Shown in pieces: positions 18,246 through 21,798 of a stretch of DNA of 21,798 nt. Where the stretch lies: positions 1 through 21,798 of the IMG/VR virus record IMGVR_UViG_3300043410_001372; one strand, 5' to 3'. The notes below the pieces were generated by a model. That model had not been told where the DNA came from. It did no database searches and saw only the letters and a list, made by a program, of their open reading frames with translations. The position numbers and the translations under genes are program-made. The DNA comes from a virus. Position 1 is the first letter of the stretch. Each line of letters starts with the position of its first letter.

Positions 18246-18992
18246 ATGACTCCAGCAGAAGAATATCGCGCATTGGCCAATCGCTTACAGGCGCTATCCG
18301 AAGCAACACCTGCTCCTCCCAGCAGCTCTATTCCCAATATTGCCACAGGACAAATGCCCGCAAGTGGCCCTGTTAGCACACCCGATCCTGCCAAGAGCCG
18401 AGCCATGCAACAACTACGTGGTCGTTGTGAATCTGTAATCAAGCGTTTGGCTGGCGCTACACAGGGTTTTGAACAAGAAATTATAGGCATGATTGAAGTA
18501 CAGGTAGCAGATGATCCCGACGATGACGATCTCTACAGTTATGCTAGACTAGCTCGCATAGTAGTAGACTACAATCAATGGGACGATGCGCCCGACAATG
18601 TGCTAACGTGGAGCCTGGCCCACGAAGTTGGACACATAGTCATGGACCACAGAAAACCCCAGTCGCCACAGCATAGTCAACAGCAGGAATTGGCCGCAGA
18701 CGCTTATGCCACACGCTTGTGCCTTAGTCTGGGTATTACACGAGCCCCAGCATTTAAATGGGCCAACGACAAACGTGATCGCTTGCGTAAACAACAGGAT
18801 ATAGGCACATTACATAAGAATAAACTGGATCAGATGAACGATCCTGCCAACGCTGACTTTTATCGTGATCAGGCCAGTCATCCCACTTATCAACAGCGTT
18901 TTGATCGTGCTGGCGAACAGGGTTTTGAATTAAGCAAGGCAGATACAGATCAGTTAGATCGTTTCCTTGCACACATGTCAAATACTGCATAA
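18246..18992 (+). CDS. HExxH metalloprotease-like protein (second copy)
   Basis: This 248-residue protein has H-E-V-G-H at residues 126-130 and E-L-A-A-D (ExxxD) at 148-152, like M48/minigluzincin-type zinc peptidases. It shares R-C-E-S-V-x-x-R-L and the motif spacing with the protein at 319-1644, so they are paralogues. The first 20 residues (M-T-P-A-E-E-Y-R-A-L-A-N-R-L-Q-A-L-S-E) contain an L-x-E site as in packaged head proteins. ATG 18246 is chosen over the in-frame TTG at 18234. It follows the gene at 17427 closely and probably shares its late transcript. Confidence 0.82.
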   Translation: MTPAEEYRALANRLQALSEATPAPPSSSIPNIATGQMPASGPVSTPDPAKSRAMQQLRGRCESVIKRLAGATQGFEQEIIGMIEVQVADDPDDDDLYSYARLARIVVDYNQWDDAPDNVLTWSLAHEVGHIVMDHRKPQSPQHSQQQELAADAYATRLCLSLGITRAPAFKWANDKRDRLRKQQDIGTLHKNKLDQMNDPANADFYRDQASHPTYQQRFDRAGEQGFELSKADTDQLDRFLAHMSNTA

Positions 18993-19005
18993 AGGAAAAA
19001 CTATT

Positions 19006-19170
19006 ATGACCACTGTTTATGTGCTGTTTGTACTTTGGCTAAGCACTGGGGAAGAGCGGGAATGGAAGAGTTACACACGCTTTGAAGAGTGCTGGGAAGT
19101 GGCCACACTCATTGTAAAAAATAAACCTGATCTAGTGGCTCGATGTGTGGCCCGTGATGTTTCGCCATAA
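19006..19170 (+). CDS. 54-residue protein with N-terminal hydrophobic segment
   Basis: The protein starts M-T-T-V-Y-V-L-F-V-L-W-L-S, a short hydrophobic stretch that could be a signal or membrane anchor, followed by a soluble acidic/basic part with two Cys (E-E-C-W near residue 28 and A-R-C-V). AAGGA precedes ATG 19006, whereas the upstream in-frame ATG 18967 lies inside the metalloprotease gene. Role unknown. Confidence 0.65.
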   Translation: MTTVYVLFVLWLSTGEEREWKSYTRFEECWEVATLIVKNKPDLVARCVARDVSP

Positions 19171-19199
19171 TCAGTAGCACTAGGTCGTGCGCACCGCTA

Positions 19200-19217
19200 C
19201 CGCTCTGCGGCTTTTTT
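19200..19217 (+). terminator. Short intrinsic terminator
   Basis: CCGC-TCT-GCGG stem followed by C and six T, about 30 bases after the gene at 19006. The same CCGCTCTGCGG recurs at about 19233 at the end of the convergent minus-strand gene. Confidence 0.65.
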
Positions 19218-19232
19218 GCGCTTCGCGATTTT

Positions 19233-19427
19233 CTAATCTTTTCCGCTCTGCGGCTCTAATCCCCACTTGAGTTTCAACCACGCACGCTCATGCGCATAGT
19301 GCGCTAGTGTCATCCAAATATTGATCAGTATAGCGCCTGATAGGCCTGTGAATGCTGCCGTTACCAGTGTGGCCACTAGGCGCCAGCTTATGGCTCTGAT
19401 TATGGTTCTGCGGTGTGTTTCTGTCAT
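19233..19427 (-). CDS. DUF2061-like small membrane protein
   Basis: A 64-residue protein starting MTETHRRTIIRAISWRLVAT, with A-I-S-W-R near the start, about two hydrophobic segments, and H-E-R-A-W-L-K-L-K-W-G near the end. This is the pattern of the DUF2061 membrane proteins of bacteria and phages. It probably sits in the inner membrane; the function is unknown. GAGG precedes the ATG and an intrinsic terminator lies just upstream, so it may be read from upstream only by read-through. Confidence 0.8.
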   Translation of the reverse strand: MTETHRRTIIRAISWRLVATLVTAAFTGLSGAILINIWMTLAHYAHERAWLKLKWGLEPQSGKD

Positions 19428-19438
19428 AATTTTTCCTC

Positions 19439-19465
19439 AAAAAAAAGCCCTAATTTATTAGGGCT
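19439..19465 (-). terminator. Intrinsic terminator, minus strand
   Basis: On the minus strand AGCCCTAA / TTAGGGCT (8 base pairs), 4-base loop, then eight T. It ends transcripts from the genes at 19610 and 19570. Confidence 0.85.
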
Positions 19466-19570
19466 GGGTTATTCGGGACCGTCCCGATAATGTATTTTTC
19501 GTCATTGATTACTGCAACATCAGTTTGGTGGATTTTCCAAATGACACATTTTACGGGTGCGCTTATACAT
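19450..19570 (-). pseudogene. Possible frameshifted small gene
   Basis: ATG 19570 has GGGAGG upstream and a CATAAATA late box at 19596-19603. The frame starts M-Y-K-R-T-R-K-M and stops after 16 residues (19520-19522). The +1 frame from the same region stays open and reads V-I-W-K-I-H-Q-T-D-V-A-V-I-N-D-E, then K-Y-I-I-G-T-V-P, to a stop at 19450-19452. Removing one A of an AAAA run would join them into about 39 residues. It may be a mutation, a sequencing error or a programmed shift; a 16-residue peptide alone is also possible. Confidence 0.4.
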
Positions 19571-19595
19571 AGTATTTCCTCCCTTGTTGCATACT

Positions 19596-19603
19596 TATTT
19601 ATG
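19596..19603 (-). promoter_or_regulatory. Late promoter box (CATAAATA)
   Basis: CATAAATA on the minus strand, 25 bases before ATG 19570, which has a GGGAGG ribosome-binding site. Confidence 0.5.
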
Positions 19604-19609
19604 TTTTAT

Positions 19610-19915
19610 TCAAGTACTGTACCGACTTTTGATCTTGTGGCTAGTACGTTCTCCTACTGCTAGAACACACACTATGCGCTCATCCATTATTTCTATCAAG
19701 GTCCAAGCGCCCGTTTCGGCATTTTCCGTTAGCACAAGATCAGTTTTTTGACTAGGGCTGTGACCGGTCCAAACTGGTACTTCATTAAACTTTTCACTCA
19801 ATGCGCCCAATATTGCGTCACGTTCATCACAGACTAAGATTTTGCGCATTTGAAATTCAGCGTTGGTGCTGGCCATGGGTAGCGCAAAGGCCATGGCTAA
19901 TAAGAGTTTTTTCAT
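19610..19915 (-). CDS. Secreted or periplasmic protein with signal peptide
   Basis: The 101-residue protein starts M-K-K-L-L-L-A-M-A-F-A-L-P-M-A-S, a textbook signal peptide with likely cleavage after T-N-A (about residue 19). The mature part is a small alpha/beta domain with C-D-E-R-D and a second Cys near the end (R-I-V-C-V) that may form a disulfide in the periplasm. A late-type box lies upstream. A role in the cell envelope is likely; the partner is unknown. Confidence 0.82.
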   Translation of the reverse strand: MKKLLLAMAFALPMASTNAEFQMRKILVCDERDAILGALSEKFNEVPVWTGHSPSQKTDLVLTENAETGAWTLIEIMDERIVCVLAVGERTSHKIKSRYST

Positions 19916-19936
19916 GATTATGTTCCCAGTGCCAGT

Positions 19937-19944
19937 TATTTATA
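19937..19944 (-). promoter_or_regulatory. T4-type late promoter (TATAAATA)
   Basis: Perfect TATAAATA on the minus strand, 21 bases before ATG 19915. It overlaps the plus-strand box at 19941. Confidence 0.7.
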
Positions 19945-19948
19945 AGTA
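19941..19948 (+). promoter_or_regulatory. Late promoter, divergent (TATAAGTA)
   Basis: One mismatch to TATAAATA, 4 bases before ATG 19953. This gives a probable leaderless start and a second overlapping divergent pair. Confidence 0.5.
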
Positions 19949-19952
19949 ATGT

Positions 19953-20156
19953 ATGACTGATACAAATCCTATCAACGACCCCCGGTATTCTGCACCTAGC
20001 CCTGACGCCGACTGGCGCAGACACTTTGAATTCAAGCCCTGGTTTACTGAGCCTGCTCCGGTGTTTCAATTAGACCCGTTGTTAGTATCAGTTAAGCCTG
20101 AATGGCAAATAGACCCTGTACTGCACAAGTGGTCAAGCCCATTGAAGAAGAAATAA
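19953..20156 (+). CDS. Small hypothetical protein
   Basis: A 67-residue Pro- and Trp-rich protein starting MTDTNPINDPRYSAPSPD, with F-K-P-W-F-T-E-P in the middle and a Lys tail. No family is recognised. There is no ribosome-binding site; a late-type box lies 4 bases before the ATG. It overlaps the end of the convergent gene at 20133 by 24 bases. Confidence 0.55.
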   Translation: MTDTNPINDPRYSAPSPDADWRRHFEFKPWFTEPAPVFQLDPLLVSVKPEWQIDPVLHKWSSPLKKK

Positions 20157-20378
20157 TGTGCGATGTTTGTCCCAGCGAAAGGCCACACATGCTTCGCTGG
20201 CTTTTTGTAGTTCTGTTTGAGCCCAAGTCCATTTGACCCAGTGTGCGCCCACATATTGATTTAGCCAATTCTCTAGCAATTGACTGTTGTTGATCCAGTC
20301 AACTTGGCTGTCATAATTGGGCCAGGGCACTACTGCCAAGTGCTCAAATATAGAATATTCGGGGAACATTCTCTGCAT
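20133..20378 (-). CDS. Aromatic-rich small phage protein
   Basis: This 81-residue protein starts MQRMFPEYSIFEHLAVV, is rich in Trp and other aromatics and ends with L-F-L-L-Q-W-A, a final beta-strand pattern that I recall from small T4-like phage proteins. AATAAATA lies 4 bases before the ATG, so it is probably a leaderless late transcript. Role unknown. Confidence 0.68.
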   Translation of the reverse strand: MQRMFPEYSIFEHLAVVPWPNYDSQVDWINNSQLLENWLNQYVGAHWVKWTWAQTELQKASEACVAFRWDKHRTLFLLQWA

Positions 20379-20382
20379 CTAA

Positions 20383-20390
20383 TATTTATT
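20383..20390 (-). promoter_or_regulatory. Late promoter box (AATAAATA)
   Basis: AATAAATA on the minus strand, 4 bases before ATG 20378; one mismatch to the T4 consensus. Confidence 0.5.
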
Positions 20391-20404
20391 AGCACAGGAA
20401 TTTT

Positions 20405-20845
20405 TTATTCTTTGGTGTAGTACTCGTAGTTAACGCTGGTAGTATTTTCTCTACGTACCTTAGCACCATTTTTCAAATGAAAGCGTCGAGCCATTTCAGT
20501 TTGAGGGCTGAGCGTAACTATATTTTTTAAGTTAGGAAAGTCTTTGACCAACCAATCAGCTGCTTCGCGTAACAGTCTAGCACCGGCACCTGGAGCATAT
20601 GACCAAATGGTGTAAAAAACTGCTGTTGTGGCTTCTTGCGGTTTTTGTTCTAGGTCTTGTTCGTCTTCGGGTACTGCATCGGTCCAGGTCATACAGGTAA
20701 CGGCCAACACACGTTCTGCTTCACGTAACATTAATATTTCACTGCGATCGTTAACACGCTGTTCAATAGGAATGTGAGGACGAACTGGATCATTTTTAAC
20801 ATGATCAATAAGAGGGTCAGTGGTAGTGCGTAGATGGTACAACAT
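20405..20845 (-). CDS. GNAT-like acetyltransferase family protein
   Basis: The 146-residue protein has an alpha/beta layout with a motif-A-like Y-A-P-G-A-G-A-R-L-L (about residues 83-92) and a later M-A-R-R-F-H-L-K-N-G-A, which fits a GNAT acyl-CoA-binding fold. It is encoded next to the replicative helicase gene, a neighbourhood I recall for similar proteins in T4-like phages. The substrate is unknown. No good Shine-Dalgarno is seen; TATATAAT lies about 20 bases upstream. Confidence 0.75.
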   Translation of the reverse strand: MLYHLRTTTDPLIDHVKNDPVRPHIPIEQRVNDRSEILMLREAERVLAVTCMTWTDAVPEDEQDLEQKPQEATTAVFYTIWSYAPGAGARLLREAADWLVKDFPNLKNIVTLSPQTEMARRFHLKNGAKVRRENTTSVNYEYYTKE

Positions 20846-20865
20846 GATAAGTGTTTCTTTGGGTT

Positions 20866-20873
20866 ATTATATA
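20866..20873 (-). promoter_or_regulatory. Possible promoter -10 element (TATATAAT)
   Basis: TATATAAT on the minus strand, about 20 bases before ATG 20845, with no convincing -35 box at the usual distance. It may be a middle-type or late-type promoter. Confidence 0.35.
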
Positions 20874-20894
20874 CGTACTTATCAATTGCTGGTA

Positions 20895-20914
20895 AAAACC
20901 GTCAAAAACAGTTT
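20895..20914 (-). terminator. Weak hairpin terminator after the helicase gene
   Basis: Minus strand: AAACTG / CGGTTT stem, loop TTTTTGA, then T residues. It overlaps the helicase stop codon. Confidence 0.4.
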
Positions 20915-21798
20915 AGACTTCAGTGGTAGGCAAGTTGTTTAACAAATCTCTAAGTTTACTACTGCCAACTTCACTGCGTACCTTTGGTGCAGCTCCAAGG
21001 CTGTTAGGATTAACTTCACCTGTTGAAGGATCGACTGTGGCACGTTGTTTAATCTGATTGAGTAAGGTAGTGCCTGCACTGCTAGGAGCATTACTGTGAT
21101 CTTCAACAAGGTCAGTGATGCGTAGTGTATCAATGTTAAACTCTAGGTCAATCTTTTGACCAACACCACTTGAACTACGTGTCTTCATTAGTTGTATTTG
21201 ATAGCGTCCACGCTCGCGCATAGCACGTGACGTAAAGATACCAAACACATTATCTGCTGTTTGAATCTTACTTAATCCGCCTGAAATATGACTGTGATCA
21301 AATTCAACTTCTTCAACTGCACCACGATTTAATTGTGCCGCAGTAACTAGTACACAGTTCTTTTCAACTGCTAGATTACGCAATTCTTCTGATACAAATT
21401 TGTCTTTGATAAAGAGATTTTCTGCTGAAATTTTACGGCTTATAGGCATAAGCAAATCCAAGTAATCAACTAATAGTATGTCGATTTTACGCCCTAGTTT
21501 AATTTCATATTCTTTCAAGTACGCACGAATGTCGTTGACAGTTTTACCGCTAGGCATATATTTGACCTGTAGTTGGCCTGATTTTTTACCTATCATTTTG
21601 ACTTTCATTTCTACATCATCAATGCTTTTAAAAATCTCTCTAGTAGGCACTCCAGTTACCATTGCGTCGATACGCATACTGACAAGTTCTTCACTAAGTT
21701 CTAATGTTAAGTAAAGTACATTTAATCCGCTAAGAGCATAATTGACACCAAGATTAGCCAAAAATAAGGATTTACCAGCACCTGAACCGCCCGCCCAA
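20913..21798 (-). CDS. Replicative DNA helicase, T4 gp41/DnaB-like (partial)
   Basis: The window holds the C-terminal ATPase domain; the N-terminus lies beyond 21798. The frame reads A-G-G-S-G-A-G-K-S at 21768-21794, a Walker A motif. It then shows D-I-L-L-V-D-Y-L-D-L-L (Walker B), V-T-A-A-Q-L-N-R-G-A (sensor with the Q-L-N-R motif) and a late K-T-R-S-S-S-G-V-G (arginine-finger region) of RecA-fold, DnaB-family helicases, then a variable tail. Such a helicase moves along the lagging strand 5'-3' as a hexamer with the phage primase. The truncated frame starting at 21761 reflects the window edge, not a true start. Confidence 0.9.
   Translation of the reverse strand, partial: WAGGSGAGKSLFLANLGVNYALSGLNVLYLTLELSEELVSMRIDAMVTGVPTREIFKSIDDVEMKVKMIGKKSGQLQVKYMPSGKTVNDIRAYLKEYEIKLGRKIDILLVDYLDLLMPISRKISAENLFIKDKFVSEELRNLAVEKNCVLVTAAQLNRGAVEEVEFDHSHISGGLSKIQTADNVFGIFTSRAMRERGRYQIQLMKTRSSSGVGQKIDLEFNIDTLRITDLVEDHSNAPSSAGTTLLNQIKQRATVDPSTGEVNPNSLGAAPKVRSEVGSSKLRDLLNNLPTTEV

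Overview
The window is a segment of a large lytic phage genome, most likely a T4-like myovirus of a proteobacterium. The support is a DnaB/gp41-type replicative helicase at the right end, T4-type late promoter boxes (TATAAATA and variants), two tRNA genes with encoded CCA, and dense, short, mostly uncharacterised genes. The early promoters are near-perfect sigma-70 sites, so early genes are probably read by unmodified host RNA polymerase.

Layout: (1) 1-1644, minus strand: two coupled late genes, the left one running off the window. The larger is a HExxH metalloprotease-like protein. (2) 1760-2989: small plus-strand genes and a 420-base non-coding tract with two short tandem-repeat arrays (possible origin or control region). 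(3) 3010-15707: a plus-strand early region of about 40 small genes served by 23 promoters of the form TTGAC(A/T/C/G)-17/18-TA(T/C)A(A/C)T. It holds a GIY-YIG protein, a gp88-like protein, an Api92-like protein, a helix-turn-helix peptide, tRNA-CAU, tRNA-Arg(UCU) and an AAA+ ATPase. A sub-block (about 5250-7900) is AT-rich, has its own repeated promoter cassettes and lacks GATC. (4) 15606-15707: a roughly 100-nt two-hairpin RNA element ending in an intrinsic terminator. (5) 15976-18992: late virion-type genes around a divergent late-promoter pair, with a second HExxH protein. (6) 19006-21798: mostly minus-strand small genes with late boxes, a GNAT-like protein and the gp41-like helicase, which is cut by the window end.

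How it may work together: almost every early gene carries a Shine-Dalgarno of the form AGGAGC(G/A). The two hairpins after the AAA+ gene both present a loop containing UUCGCUCC, the exact complement of GGAGCGAA. I infer a candidate phage small RNA able to pair with many of the phage's own early ribosome-binding sites. This is the most interesting candidate system here. Second, six late proteins begin with short peptides resembling the T4 capsid-targeting sequence (for example REFINE, DILNE, DILKE), several with an [I/L]-x-E site of the kind cut by the prohead protease. They include both metalloprotease-like proteins and may be internal head proteins delivered with the DNA.

The region is very compact: TGA stops sit inside -35 boxes, terminators are fused to promoters, promoters lie inside coding sequence, genes overlap by ATGA, a CDS overlaps a tRNA, and some early and late transcripts are apparently leaderless. 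All function calls come from reading the sequence; no database search was run.
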